Origin: Gammaproteobacteria bacterium
Lineage (GTDB): Bacteria; Pseudomonadota; Gammaproteobacteria; Steroidobacterales; Foliamicaceae
Length of the DNA: 64,000 bases
Assembly (NCBI GenBank): GCA_026707445.1
Contig: JAPOWV010000066.1
Location: forward strand, 32,120 to 96,119
Direction of reading: 5' to 3'
Shown: piece by piece, positions 19,430-30,778 of the stretch
Layout of the letters: each line of letters starts with the position of its first letter
Numbering within the stretch: position 1 is the stretch's first letter
Notes under the pieces: generated by a model
Seen by the model: only the letters and a program-made list of their open reading frames with translations
What the model was told of the DNA's origin: nothing
Database searches by the model: none
Translations under genes and position numbers: made by a program

Positions 19430-21375
19430 TCGGAATCGGAGCTTTCGGCCTCTTCCGCCCCGGCGTTGTCTTCGCCCTCGTCCTCGTCGCCGAGATTGAA
19501 GGCATCCTCAAGCTCGGGCATTTTCGTGCTTCCCCCCGAGAACGACTGCGCGAGTTGCTGGCGGCGTAGATAGTTGTACTTGACGTTGGTGGCCGCGTCG
19601 GCCTGGGCCGAGTCGCGCAGGATGGTGGGACGGATGAACAGCATCAGGTTGGTTTTCTCGCGGGTCTGACCGCTGGCGCGAAACAGCGCGCCGATCAGCG
19701 GCAGGCTGCCGAGCACGGGCACGGACTGGCGACTCTCCCGGATCTTGTCCTGGATCAGTCCTCCCAGCACCAGCGTTCCGCCGTCTTCGACGATCACCGC
19801 CGTCGTCAATTCGCGGGTGTTGGTCACCAGGTCGACGGCGCCCGCCACCGATGGCGCCAGTTCGGACAGCGTCTGGTCGATCTCCAGCCGCACCGCGTCG
19901 CCCTGGTTGATCCGCGGCGTAATCGTCAGGGTAAGGCCGATGTCATTGCGGCCCACGGTCGTGAACGGCCGGATCTGACCGTCCGCGCTGCTGGGGTTGA
20001 TGCCCGAACTGGCATAGCTGCCGGTGATAAAGGGCACGTTCTGACCCACGTTGATCGTGGCTTCCTCGTTGTCCAGCGTAACCACCATGGGAGTGCCCAG
20101 GATATTGGACCCGGCGGTGTTCTCCACGGCGCTGATCAGGGCCGCGAAGCTCAGTCCCTCGTCGCGCACACGCCCGACGGCGAAGCCGGCGCCGGGTCCC
20201 AGCGCTTCTGTCGCCACCGCGCGGCCCTGGTCGGTACCGGACAGGGATCCGGCCACCAGTTCGCGCAGGCTGGTCCCCGAGGCCGGGAAATCAGTGCTGC
20301 CCAGCACGCGCTGCGGGTCGTAGGCCGCCCAGTTGACGCCGAGCTGGTTGGCGCGGTCCGCGCTGACCTCGGCGATCAGGACCTCGACCAGCACCTGAGC
20401 CCGCCGGATATCGAGCTGGTCCACAACGGCCAGCATCTGTCGCATAGTCGCTGGCGGCGCGTCCATGATCAGCGCGTTGGTCGCGACGTCGGCAGTCACC
20501 AACACCCGCTCTTCCTCGGTGCCCTCATCCTGGAACTGCGCCGAGAGTTGCGCCGCAAGGTTTTCGGAATCCGCGTAGTTCAGGTAGCGAACGCGAGTGT
20601 CACCGCCTGCAACCGGGGGCGCATCCAGGAGCGCGACCAGGGCCCTGTGTTCCAGGCGCCGATTCCGCTCGCCGCCCAGCAGCACGCTGTTGGTGCGGTC
20701 GTCCGCCACCGCCAAGTTGAAGGAAGCGTCCGGTCCCACCGCCATTTCATTCAGAACGCGAACGACGTCCCGCGCGCTGGCGTGTTCCAGCGGTATCACT
20801 TCGACGGGCTGGTCGTTCTTCTGGTCGATACGCCCGATTACGCGCGCCACCTTGTTCACGTTGGAACCACGGTCGGAAAGGATCAGGACGTTGGTCGGCG
20901 GGTGGGCCGCCACGTGCGCGCCGGGCGACATCATCGGGCGGATGATCGGCACCAGGCCCTGAGCGTCCACGTTGGTCACGGACAGAACGAGGGTCTGAAG
21001 CTCGTCGTTTGCGCTTGAATCCGGCCCTGCGCCGGCAAAGATCCGCATGGTCCGGTCCGGAGAAAGCCGGATGACCGGACCCGAGGGCACGGCGACGATG
21101 CCGTGGGCGCTCAGCATCGAAAGGAAGGCCTGGTAGTAGGCCTCGGGGGACAATGGCTGCGATCCGAAAAGATTGACCTTCCTGTCCGCGCCCACCTGGG
21201 GATCGATGACGAAGTTCCTGCCGGTGGCCTCGGCAACGGCCTCCACGACCTCCTGCAGGTCCGTGTTGCGATAGTTCAAACGGACCGTGTCCTGCTGGGC
21301 CGACATGGCGCCGGCGAGCAGCAGGACAGCCGCCGCCGGCCACCGCCGGACAGGTTTCTCTCGGATGGGACTCAT
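19426..21375 (-). CDS. gspD: Type II secretion outer-membrane secretin GspD
   Basis: The protein of about 649 residues has a signal peptide, an N0 domain (VRLNYRNTDLQEVVEAVAEATGRNFVIDP), N1-N3 repeats and the C-terminal secretin barrel with VPVLGSLPLIGALFR near residue 570. It forms the outer-membrane pore. Of two in-frame ATGs, 21375 (MSPIREK) has the better spacing from GAGGG than 21381. The acidic C terminus (DEDEGEDNAGAEEAESSDSD) is long and low in complexity. It lies four genes deep in a gspC-D-E-F operon. Confidence 0.94.
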   Translation of the reverse strand: MSPIREKPVRRWPAAAVLLLAGAMSAQQDTVRLNYRNTDLQEVVEAVAEATGRNFVIDPQVGADRKVNLFGSQPLSPEAYYQAFLSMLSAHGIVAVPSGPVIRLSPDRTMRIFAGAGPDSSANDELQTLVLSVTNVDAQGLVPIIRPMMSPGAHVAAHPPTNVLILSDRGSNVNKVARVIGRIDQKNDQPVEVIPLEHASARDVVRVLNEMAVGPDASFNLAVADDRTNSVLLGGERNRRLEHRALVALLDAPPVAGGDTRVRYLNYADSENLAAQLSAQFQDEGTEEERVLVTADVATNALIMDAPPATMRQMLAVVDQLDIRRAQVLVEVLIAEVSADRANQLGVNWAAYDPQRVLGSTDFPASGTSLRELVAGSLSGTDQGRAVATEALGPGAGFAVGRVRDEGLSFAALISAVENTAGSNILGTPMVVTLDNEEATINVGQNVPFITGSYASSGINPSSADGQIRPFTTVGRNDIGLTLTITPRINQGDAVRLEIDQTLSELAPSVAGAVDLVTNTRELTTAVIVEDGGTLVLGGLIQDKIRESRQSVPVLGSLPLIGALFRASGQTREKTNLMLFIRPTILRDSAQADAATNVKYNYLRRQQLAQSFSGGSTKMPELEDAFNLGDEDEGEDNAGAEEAESSDSD

Positions 21376-21385
21376 CTGCATACCC

Positions 21386-22216
21386 TCACATGGCCAGCAG
21401 GCCGAAGTTCGCGCTTCCTACGGTTATTTCCAACTGTTCGCCGTCGCGCAGTATGGTGAGCATCATATCGCTCCCGGCGCTCATTTCCTGCCTGGCCTGC
21501 GCCATGTTGTCGGGGTCGAAGGAAACGCCGTTGACCGCGACGAGGAGGTCGCCCGGGATCAGCCCCAGGCTGTCGAACCATGCTCTGCGCGAGCGGGGAG
21601 AAAGCCGGTAGCCTTCCATTTTGCCGTCGGCATCCATGACCGGCTCCATGTTGACGAGTTGCGAGAGCGACTCCCGCGGAAGCGCCAGCAGATCATCGGC
21701 GATGCCGCCCGCGCCGGACCAGATCGGATTCCGGCTCGGCGATGCGGTTCCGCTCACGACCGGGCCCATCCCGCTGAGCGGGAGGCGGAGCACATCGGCG
21801 CCGCGCCGAAGCAGCACTTCATTCGACCGCACTTCCTGCAAACGGATGCCGGAAGCCACGGTGTCACCCAGGAAATAAGTCTCCGAAACCCCGCCGGTCT
21901 CGATGATGGCGTGCGCCAGCTCCCTGTGTGCGGTGGCCACCACGCCGGTGAGACGAAAGTTTCCATTGCGCAGGACCGCCGGCGCCCCGCCCGCGTTGCC
22001 CGGCCGGGCCGGCAAGCCGAAGAGGCTGCTGCCGGGGGCGCCCTTGCCGGTCTCCGGCGCCGACGCCGCGGGCCGGGCGCCTGTCGGGGCCGGCGGTTCA
22101 AACTGCGCCATGCCCCAGGCCGTCAACGCGATTTCGGCCAGCAGCCACGCCGCCACGCCCATGAGGGCGAGTGCCGGCAAGCGCCACAGCAGTCTGACGC
22201 TATTCTCGAAACTCAT
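21386..22216 (-). CDS. gspC: Type II secretion inner-membrane protein GspC
   Basis: The 276-residue protein has one N-terminal membrane anchor (about residues 12-32), a proline-rich linker, the GspC homology region (FRLTGVVATAHRELAHAIIE to VLLRRGADVLRLPL) and a C-terminal PDZ-like domain (GLIPGDLLVAVNGVSF). It links the inner-membrane complex to the GspD secretin. It is first in the gsp operon and divergent from clpS, with 113 bases between. Confidence 0.9.
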   Translation of the reverse strand: MSFENSVRLLWRLPALALMGVAAWLLAEIALTAWGMAQFEPPAPTGARPAASAPETGKGAPGSSLFGLPARPGNAGGAPAVLRNGNFRLTGVVATAHRELAHAIIETGGVSETYFLGDTVASGIRLQEVRSNEVLLRRGADVLRLPLSGMGPVVSGTASPSRNPIWSGAGGIADDLLALPRESLSQLVNMEPVMDADGKMEGYRLSPRSRRAWFDSLGLIPGDLLVAVNGVSFDPDNMAQARQEMSAGSDMMLTILRDGEQLEITVGSANFGLLAM

Positions 22217-22270
22217 GCGAAATATCCACGCTTGCGACGCATTGTTGCAGAGAGATTGTGATAACTTTAG

Positions 22271-22339
22271 GGCATTATTCCAGATGCCCTGAAGGCATCA
22301 TTCCGGATGCCTTACAGGCATAATCCCGAATGCCGGAAA
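22271..22339. repeat. Three tandem 23-bp palindromic units before clpS
   Basis: Units 22271-22293, 22294-22316 and 22317-22339 each read GGCAT-N-ATTCC-(A/G)GATGCC or a close variant, so each is itself an inverted repeat (GGCAT...ATGCC). The third unit contains the ATG at 22330 and the first base of the ATG at 22339. The array lies in the divergent gspC/clpS region and looks like a multi-site operator or an mRNA element controlling clpS. Confidence 0.75.
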
Positions 22340-22671
22340 TGAACAAGCCAACCAACAAAGATCGCCTGCCTGGTTTCGGCAGCGCCCCGGACACCGAGGT
22401 CGCGCCGCCTGAAGTTGACCGCCCATCACTGTACCGCGTCGTGCTGCTCAACGATGACTATACGCCGATGGAGTTTGTCGTGCAGATGTTACAGAAATTA
22501 TTCGGCTATGGACGCGAGAAGGCGACCCGGATCATGCTGGAAGTGCATATGAAGGGGCGTGGCGTGTGCGGCGTGTTTTCTTTCGAAATCGCCGAGACCC
22601 GCGCGGCCCAGGTGCTGGACTACGCGCGTCGCCACGAACATCCGCTTGCGTGCGTGGTCGAGAAGGCCTAG
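22330..22671 (+). CDS. clpS: ATP-dependent Clp protease adaptor ClpS
   Basis: The 113-residue protein has the ClpS core with [16 protein letters not shown] and the helix [11 protein letters not shown], which form the pocket for N-degron residues. It delivers N-end-rule substrates to ClpAP. Either the ATG at 22330 or the one at 22339 (MNKPTNKDR) may be used; the first lies inside the tandem palindrome array. clpA follows at 22700. Confidence 0.94.
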   Translation: MPEMNKPTNKDRLPGFGSAPDTEVAPPEVDRPSLYRVVLLNDDYTPMEFVVQMLQKLFGYGREKATRIMLEVHMKGRGVCGVFSFEIAETRAAQVLDYARRHEHPLACVVEKA

Positions 22672-22699
22672 TGTTGGCCCCACGCCAGGTTTTACCAGG

Positions 22700-24958
<2,259 letters not shown>

Positions 24959-25000
24959 GGTCCGCCTGGCGATTCGGCGCGCCGACAAGGTAGCGGCTCA

Positions 25001-25219
25001 GTGGCGAAGCAGGAGCCGATCCAGTTTCAGGGGGTAGTCACCGAGACCCTGCCCAATACGACTTTCCGCGTCACGCTTGATAACGGTCACATGGTGATGG
25101 CGCATATTTCCGGCAAGATGCGCAAGCACTACATTCGCATCCTTACCGGCGACCGGGTCACGGTGGAATTGACACCCTACGATTTGAGCAAAGGGCGTAT
25201 CGTCTATCGGGAGAGATAA
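25001..25219 (+). CDS. infA: Translation initiation factor IF-1
   Basis: The 72-residue S1-fold protein starts at a GTG ([13 protein letters not shown]) and contains the OB-fold signature [17 protein letters not shown]. It binds the ribosomal A site during initiation. The clpS-clpA-infA order is common in Gammaproteobacteria. Confidence 0.96.
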   Translation: MAKQEPIQFQGVVTETLPNTTFRVTLDNGHMVMAHISGKMRKHYIRILTGDRVTVELTPYDLSKGRIVYRER

Positions 25220-25250
25220 AGATACGAGGGCAGCCCATGCTCGACTCTTT

Positions 25251-25364
25251 GATCCCGCCCCTGTTCGCCCCCTTCTTCCGGGAGACGCATAAATCCATCC
25301 ATGGAACTCGGTTCCGCCATCCCTGGCTCACACGCTCCCGTAAGAAGGGGGCAAAGAGGGGCTA
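25251..25364. repeat. Palindromic dispersed repeat, copy 2
   Basis: This element is near-identical to 27209-27324. Its arms at 25267-25284 and 25335-25352 are complementary over 18 bases with one mismatch and enclose a 50-base core. It lies between infA and the DUF885 gene, which it precedes. Confidence 0.85.
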
Positions 25365-25408
25365 AAGCCGAGGCAGCCCGCGCTCGACGCATTGGAAGGA
25401 GTGAACGC

Positions 25409-27184
25409 ATGCGAACGGTAGCCGGTGCCGTCTGTATTCTGGCGATGCTGTTGACGGCGGGAGTCGTCCCCGCCGGAGCTCAGCCGGCGACGGCGGAACA
25501 GCAACTGGATGAATTGTTCGCCGACGAGTGGGCGACCCGGCTGCGCGAGAACCCCCTGCTGGCCACCTCCATGGGCGTCAGCGACTACAACGGCCGGCTC
25601 CCCGGTGTTTCCATTGACGATATCGATCGCCGCAATCGGCAAGCGGCGGCATTTGCGGATCGGTTGAACCGGATTGAAGTCGATCTGCTTCCCGCGGAAC
25701 GCAGGATGGACCGGGAACTCTTCGAGTGGATGCTGCGCAACCGCATCGAATCGGCTTCGTTCTACCCCGAGCGGATTCCGTTCATCGCCGACAGCGGCTT
25801 TCACTCGGGATTGTTGCGCGCGACGGACGGCGTGCGATTCCGCAAACTCAGGGACTACGAGGATTACCTGCAGCGCCTGCGGGCAGTCCCGCAGTACGTA
25901 ACGCAGAACATCGGGAACATGCGGGCCGGCATCAATGACGGTTTCGTGGCGCCTCGTGTGGTGCTGGAAAGCGTGCTCCCCACGATTACCGCGCCTGCCG
26001 GACAAACTGTCGGGCAAAGCGCCTTCTTCGCGCCATTCACACGCCTGCCGGATGCGATAGCCAAGGCGGATCGCGCCCGGCTCGAGGCCGAAGCCCGCCA
26101 AATCATCGGCCGGCAGGTGCTGCCGGCGCTGGAACGGCTGGCGGAATTTCTGGACACCGAGTACCGGGTGTACGCGCGTGACAGTATTGGAGCTTCGGAA
26201 TTGCCCGCAGGGCCGGACTACTACCGGCAGCGCATTCGCGCCATGACCACCCTGGACCTTTCCCCGGACGAGGTTCACGAGATCGGCCTGTCCGAGGTGG
26301 GTCGCATACGCTCGGAAATGCTTGCCATCGTCGAAGAACTTCAATTCGAGGGCGGCATCGATGCATTCGTTACGTTTCTGCGCACCGACCCGCGCTTTTA
26401 CGCTGAGACCGCGGAACAGCTGATTGGCCATGCGTCGCTGATCGCCAAGAAGGTGGACGGCATTCTGCCGGCATGGTTCGGCCTCCTGCCGCGCACGCCG
26501 TACGGCATCATGCCCATGCCGCTGGAAATGGCGCCTACCGGAACCACCGCCCGCTACTGGTCGGCGCCCCGCGGCGGCAATCGCGGCGGCTATTACTGGC
26601 TGAACACCTACGCGCTCGACCAGCGTCCGCTGTACGAGCTTCCGGCGTTGACGCTTCACGAGGCGGTGCCGGGACACCATCTGCAGATTGCGCTGGCGCG
26701 CGAACTTGAGGACGTCCCGGAATTCCGCCGCACGCTGGGATTCACCGCCTTTGTCGAGGGCTGGGCGCTCTACACCGAGTGGCTGGGCATCGAAATGGGC
26801 ATTTACACCACGCCCTATGAGCATTTCGGCCGCTTGAGCTACGAAATGTGGCGGGCCTGCCGGCTGGTCATCGATACCGGAATTCATGCCAAGGGCTGGA
26901 CGCGCGCCCAGGCGGTTGCCTTCCTGGCGGACAACACCTCGCTCAGCCTGACCAACGTCGAAAACGAAATCAACCGCTATATCGCCTGGCCGGCCCAGGC
27001 CCTGGGCTACAAGCTCGGTGAACTGAAGATCAAGGAATTGCGCCGGCGGGTCGAAGACGCCCTGGGATCGGAATTTGACGTGCGGGCGTTTCACGACGCC
27101 GTGCTGGCCAACGGCGCCCTGCCGCTGCCGATCCTGGAAAGGCAGATCGACCGCTTCATCGCCCGCTCGTTCGATGCGCGCTAA
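25409..27184 (+). CDS. DUF885 family secreted metallopeptidase-like protein
   Basis: The 591-residue protein has a signal peptide (MRTVAGAVCILAMLLTAGVV, cleavage near PAGAQ) and is a full-length DUF885 protein. A HEAVPGHH motif near residue 415 resembles the zinc site of the M32/DUF885 superfamily, with a second conserved acidic segment FVEGWALYTEWLG about 35 residues later. A periplasmic or secreted peptidase role is therefore likely, but no substrate is known. The start at 25409 follows a GGAAGGA. The gene is flanked by two direct copies of the palindromic repeat. Confidence 0.85.
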   Translation: MRTVAGAVCILAMLLTAGVVPAGAQPATAEQQLDELFADEWATRLRENPLLATSMGVSDYNGRLPGVSIDDIDRRNRQAAAFADRLNRIEVDLLPAERRMDRELFEWMLRNRIESASFYPERIPFIADSGFHSGLLRATDGVRFRKLRDYEDYLQRLRAVPQYVTQNIGNMRAGINDGFVAPRVVLESVLPTITAPAGQTVGQSAFFAPFTRLPDAIAKADRARLEAEARQIIGRQVLPALERLAEFLDTEYRVYARDSIGASELPAGPDYYRQRIRAMTTLDLSPDEVHEIGLSEVGRIRSEMLAIVEELQFEGGIDAFVTFLRTDPRFYAETAEQLIGHASLIAKKVDGILPAWFGLLPRTPYGIMPMPLEMAPTGTTARYWSAPRGGNRGGYYWLNTYALDQRPLYELPALTLHEAVPGHHLQIALARELEDVPEFRRTLGFTAFVEGWALYTEWLGIEMGIYTTPYEHFGRLSYEMWRACRLVIDTGIHAKGWTRAQAVAFLADNTSLSLTNVENEINRYIAWPAQALGYKLGELKIKELRRRVEDALGSEFDVRAFHDAVLANGALPLPILERQIDRFIARSFDAR

Positions 27185-27208
27185 AGCCCTGCGTCATGGT
27201 GGCGCTTC

Positions 27209-27324
27209 GATCCCGCCTTCTCATCGCCCCCTTCTTCCGGGAGACGCATCAATCCATCCATGGAGCTTGGTTCCGCCATCCATGGCTCACACACTCCCTG
27301 AAGAAGGGGGCGACGAGCAGGCTA
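27209..27324. repeat. Palindromic dispersed repeat, copy 3
   Basis: Arms 27226-27243 and 27294-27311 (CTCCCTGAAGAAGGGGGC on the right) are complementary with about two mismatches around a 50-base core. It is a direct repeat of the copy at 25251-25364 (roughly 85% identity by eye) and lies between the DUF885 gene and gcvT. Confidence 0.85.
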
Positions 27325-27363
27325 CGACTGGCGCGCGACCGGAATTCAGGAAGCTGGTGAAGT

Positions 27364-28485
27364 ATGCCGGCTAAAGCGACGCCGCTGCGGGACCAGCATC
27401 GCGCCTGCGGCGGGCGCCTGGTCGAATTCGCGGGTTGGGAGCTGCCGCTGCACTACGGCTCGCAGGTCGCCGAACACCACGCCGTGCGCCGGGCCGCCGG
27501 GGTTTTCGATGTCTCCCATCTGGCCCTGACGATGGTGTCCGGACGCGGCGCCAAGTCCTATCTGCGCCGCCTGCTGGCCAACGATGTCGATCGCCTGGGC
27601 AAGCGGATTGCGGGCCTCTACACCTGCCTCCTGAATGATTCCGGTTGCGTCATCGACGACCTGATCGCCTACCGCCTGGCGGATGAGCGCTACCGCGTCG
27701 TGAGCAATGCCGCAACCGCGGAGTCCGTGCACGCCCGGATGAAGAAGATCGCGCGCGCGTTTCCCGTAACGCTTGTGCCCGAGGAGGAGCGGGTCACTCT
27801 GGCGGTCCAGGGTCCGCAAGCCATGGAAACAGGCTCTGCGGCGGCGACGACGGTGCTTGGCGGCGAATTCGCGAGCAAATTGGCCGCGCTGAAGCCCTTC
27901 AATGCGATGGAATCGCGCGGCTTTCTCGCTGCGCGAACCGGCTATACGGGCGAGGACGGCTTTGAAATCTATCTGGACGCGGCAACGGGACAGGCGTTGT
28001 GGCAGGCGCTGCTAGAGGCCGAAGTGGCGCCGTGCGGACTGGGGGCGCGCGACACCTTGCGGTTGGAGGCGGGCCTGTGCCTGTACGGTCAGGACATGGA
28101 CGACTCGGTAACGCCGCTGCACTGTGGTTTGAAGTGGACCGTGGCGATGGATCCGCCGCAGCGGGACTTCTTGGGCAGGCGTGCGCTGGAGCAACTGGCG
28201 GACAGCGAAAACCTGCCCGCATTCAAGGGCCTGGTACTGAAGAAAAGGGGTATGCTTCGCGCCGGCCAAACGGTGCGGACTCCGCACGGCCCGGGCGTCG
28301 TGACTAGCGGCGGCTATTCGCCTACTATGGGCGCCTCGATCGGCCTGGCGCGCGTTCCGCGCGGTGCGTACGCCGATTGCGAGGTGGAAATCCGCGGCGT
28401 TGGAGTCACGTGCGCCGTCGTAAAGCCGCCGTTCGTGCGCCGCGGCCGCATTCTGGTTGACGCGCACGGCGACAGTGAAAGTTGA
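27364..28485 (+). CDS. gcvT: Aminomethyltransferase (glycine cleavage T protein)
   Basis: The 373-residue folate-binding protein carries the GcvT core (LPLHYGSQVAEHHAVRRAAGVFDVSHL) and the C-terminal barrel domain. It transfers the aminomethyl carbon from lipoyl-H protein to tetrahydrofolate, giving methylene-THF and ammonia. An AGGAAG lies upstream of the ATG at 27364. gcvH follows 13 bases after the stop; gcvPA/PB lie 3.7 kb further on, beyond the AbiE insertion. No glycine riboswitch was recognised upstream. Confidence 0.95.
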   Translation: MPAKATPLRDQHRACGGRLVEFAGWELPLHYGSQVAEHHAVRRAAGVFDVSHLALTMVSGRGAKSYLRRLLANDVDRLGKRIAGLYTCLLNDSGCVIDDLIAYRLADERYRVVSNAATAESVHARMKKIARAFPVTLVPEEERVTLAVQGPQAMETGSAAATTVLGGEFASKLAALKPFNAMESRGFLAARTGYTGEDGFEIYLDAATGQALWQALLEAEVAPCGLGARDTLRLEAGLCLYGQDMDDSVTPLHCGLKWTVAMDPPQRDFLGRRALEQLADSENLPAFKGLVLKKRGMLRAGQTVRTPHGPGVVTSGGYSPTMGASIGLARVPRGAYADCEVEIRGVGVTCAVVKPPFVRRGRILVDAHGDSES

Positions 28486-28498
28486 AGAGGAAACAGCA

Positions 28499-28891
28499 GT
28501 GTCAGAAATACCGACCGACCTCAAGTACACCGACGAACACGAGTGGGTGCGCAGGGAAGACAGCGGGACGCTGGTAGTGGGTCTGACCGACTACGCCCAG
28601 GAACAGCTCGGCGACCTGGTCTATGTCGATACTCCGGAGGTTGGAGCATCGTTCGCGGCCGGCGACGTCTGCGCCGTGGTGGAATCGGTCAAGGCGGCCA
28701 GCGACGTCTATTCGCCCGCCGGCGGCGAGGTCGTGGCGGTCAATGAAAATCTTGACGACGCCCCGGAGCTGATCTCGAACGATCCGTACGGCGACGGCTG
28801 GCTGTTCGAACTGGCGCCGGAAGACGCCGCCGAATGGGAGGATTTGCTGGCCCCGGACCAGTACGAAGAACTGCTGGATTCGGGTGCTTAG
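28499..28891 (+). CDS. gcvH: Glycine cleavage system H protein
   Basis: The 130-residue lipoyl carrier starts at a GTG (MSEIPTDLKYTDEHEWV) with GAAGAGGA as ribosome binding site. The lipoylation lysine is Lys65 in VESVKAASD. An ATG at 28457 is in frame but lies inside gcvT and gives a non-homologous extension. The protein shuttles the aminomethyl group between the P, T and L proteins. No lpd gene is in the window. Confidence 0.95.
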   Translation: MSEIPTDLKYTDEHEWVRREDSGTLVVGLTDYAQEQLGDLVYVDTPEVGASFAAGDVCAVVESVKAASDVYSPAGGEVVAVNENLDDAPELISNDPYGDGWLFELAPEDAAEWEDLLAPDQYEELLDSGA

Positions 28892-28907
28892 CGACAGAAT
28901 CACCAAA

Positions 28908-28930
28908 GCGGCCGGCCAAGCACAGGCCGC
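28908..28930 (+). terminator. Weak hairpin after gcvH
   Basis: GCGGCC (28908-28913) pairs with GGCCGC (28925-28930) 17 bases after the gcvH stop. There is no T tract. It marks the boundary between gcvH and the inserted toxin-antitoxin module. Confidence 0.3.
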
Positions 28931-29112
28931 GATCCGCGATGAGGCCGCAAATCAACCCAAACCATGCTTTTGACCATACGCGGAACACGGGTGGCGAACG
29001 CGGTACATCGTCTATTGGTTCGATCGGGAAACCCGGGAAACGGACTCCTTTCGCGTTATACAGTGGTATTCTGACCCCTATCGTTCTGACATCGCGAAAG
29101 GAGACACGGGCC

Positions 29113-29709
29113 ATGCGCAGCCTCCCACAGCGCATCATGGAATATGCCGAAAGCCTCCCGGAGGCCACGCCGCTGTGTCCCGGTGCGCTGCTTCACCTCG
29201 GAAATCGTGCGGCCATAGACCAGGCGCTGTCGCGCCTCGCTCGTTCCGGCAAGCTCATGCGCATATGCAAGGGTGTGTACATGCGCCCCGTCGAGACACG
29301 TTTCGGTGTCCGCGGACCCCGGATCGGCAAGGCGCTCGCCGCGCTTTCCGCACTATGGGGCGAGACGATCGTCCCTTGCGGCGGGTCCGCAGCCAACCGT
29401 CTTGGACTGACCGCCCAGAATCCCGTTCGGATGGTCTATCTCACTTCCGGTCCCAGCCGCCGGTTGCATTTCGGGGCACACACGGTCGAACTGCGTCACG
29501 CCCCGCGCTGGCAACTGGCGGCGCCGCACCGCAGGGCGGGAAATGTCATCCGCGCTCTAGCCTGGCTGGGCCCCGAAGAAGTCGAAGATGGCCTGGAAGC
29601 GGTTCTGCCGACACTCTCCGCGGAAGACCTGAACGAGCTTTCGACCGCGCGCGCGTTGATGCCGAACTGGATGGTCGAACCCGTGAGCGCACGACTGCCG
29701 CATGGCTGA
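29113..29709 (+). CDS. AbiEi-like antitoxin (DUF6088 type), winged-helix
   Basis: The 198-residue protein begins with a winged-helix region (residues 1-60, including QALSRLARSGKLMRICKGVYMRP) and continues with the DUF6088/AbiEi-type C-terminal domain. In type IV AbiE systems the antitoxin represses its own promoter and counteracts the nucleotidyltransferase toxin. The start at 29113 is preceded by AAAGGAGA. It overlaps the toxin gene by 8 bases, the arrangement typical of an AbiEi-AbiEii pair. It sits in the interrupted gcv locus. Confidence 0.8.
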   Translation: MRSLPQRIMEYAESLPEATPLCPGALLHLGNRAAIDQALSRLARSGKLMRICKGVYMRPVETRFGVRGPRIGKALAALSALWGETIVPCGGSAANRLGLTAQNPVRMVYLTSGPSRRLHFGAHTVELRHAPRWQLAAPHRRAGNVIRALAWLGPEEVEDGLEAVLPTLSAEDLNELSTARALMPNWMVEPVSARLPHG

Positions 29710-30724
29710 AGCGCGCTACCAGGATTTGTCGAACGCCGAACGTCGCGATGCTCTGGAGGTCGTGGAAAGCGCCAGCGTTCACAAGGCGCATCTGCTGGAG
29801 AAGGACATCTGGGTCGTCGCGGCGCTCAAGGTGCTGTTCGACGCGCCGTTTGCCGAACATCTGACCTTCAAGGGCGGCACGTCGCTGTCCAAGGTGTGGC
29901 GCGCGATCCGCCGCTTCTCGGAAGATGTCGATATTACCTACGACATTCGTGCTTTCGCACCGGATCTTGTGGCCGGCTCCGGCGACGAAGCGCTTCCCCC
30001 CACACGCAGCCAACAAAAGCGCTGGACGCGCGCGATCCGCGCCCGGCTTGTCGAATGGGTACGCAGTGAAGCCTTGCCAATCGTTCGGGACGCGTTCGCT
30101 CGTGCAGGTTTCGTTGTGCAGGTTCGCGCGGACGGAGACCGAATCTTCATCGATTACGAGCCACTGTTCGAGGAGACGGATTTCGTGCGTCCGGAGGTAA
30201 AGTTGGAGTTCGGCGCACGTTCGACAGGCGAGCCGCATACCAGCAAGCCTGTCGTGTGCGACGCCGCGCCCCATCTGCCCGATTTGATTTTTCCGGAGGC
30301 GCGGCCGTCCGTCATGCTGGCGGAACGAACTTTCTGGGAAAAGGCGACCGCCATTCACGTCTATTGCCGCCAGGAACGGCGGCGCGGCGAGCGTCTGTCA
30401 CGGCACTGGCACGATCTCACGCGGCTCGACGAAACCGGGATCGCCGCGCGCGCGCTGGCTGACCGTGAACTTGCCCTCTCCGTCGCCCGTCACAAGGCCA
30501 TGTTCTTTTCCGAGAACGATGCCCGCGGCCAGCGGATCGACTATGAAGCTGCGGTGTCCGGTGGCTTGCAGCTCATTCCCACTGGTACGGCGAATGCGGT
30601 GCTCGCGGACGACTACGCGCGAATGCAGGCTGACGGCATGCTGCTTGGCGAGAATGAAACGTTCGATGCGCTGATGGAGCGGTGCGCTGAGATCGAGGCG
30701 AGAGCGAACGGGCCCGCGGCATGA
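29702..30724 (+). CDS. AbiEii/AbiGii-type nucleotidyltransferase toxin
   Basis: The 340-residue protein has the minimal nucleotidyltransferase signature: KGGTSLSK (residues 57-64) followed by SEDVD (residues 73-77, the paired catalytic aspartates). A conserved C-terminal region contains ERTFWEKATAIH. The family includes AbiEii and MenT toxins that modify tRNA or other targets with NTPs. It is translationally coupled to the AbiEi-like gene. Whether it acts as a phage-abortive toxin here is inferred from family and pairing only. Confidence 0.85.
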   Translation: MAEARYQDLSNAERRDALEVVESASVHKAHLLEKDIWVVAALKVLFDAPFAEHLTFKGGTSLSKVWRAIRRFSEDVDITYDIRAFAPDLVAGSGDEALPPTRSQQKRWTRAIRARLVEWVRSEALPIVRDAFARAGFVVQVRADGDRIFIDYEPLFEETDFVRPEVKLEFGARSTGEPHTSKPVVCDAAPHLPDLIFPEARPSVMLAERTFWEKATAIHVYCRQERRRGERLSRHWHDLTRLDETGIAARALADRELALSVARHKAMFFSENDARGQRIDYEAAVSGGLQLIPTGTANAVLADDYARMQADGMLLGENETFDALMERCAEIEARANGPAA

Positions 30725-30778
30725 CGGCGTTGTCTCGTGAACCCATTCGCGCCGCGAACCGACGGGACCGATCAGATC

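Noticed and set aside
22271..22339. CRISPR array
   Set aside because: The units are directly adjacent 23-mers without spacers, only three in number, and no cas genes are present.
25301..25408. ATG at 25301 as start of the DUF885 protein
   Set aside because: This extension is translated from the palindromic repeat and would bury the signal peptide; the ATG at 25409 gives a normal signal sequence.
27185..27363. Glycine riboswitch upstream of gcvT
   Set aside because: I looked for the conserved glycine aptamer blocks here and before gcvPA and did not see them; the region is filled by the palindromic repeat.
28457..28498. Upstream ATG start for gcvH
   Set aside because: It lies inside gcvT and adds a non-homologous 14-residue extension; the GTG at 28499 has a good ribosome binding site and gives the family N terminus.
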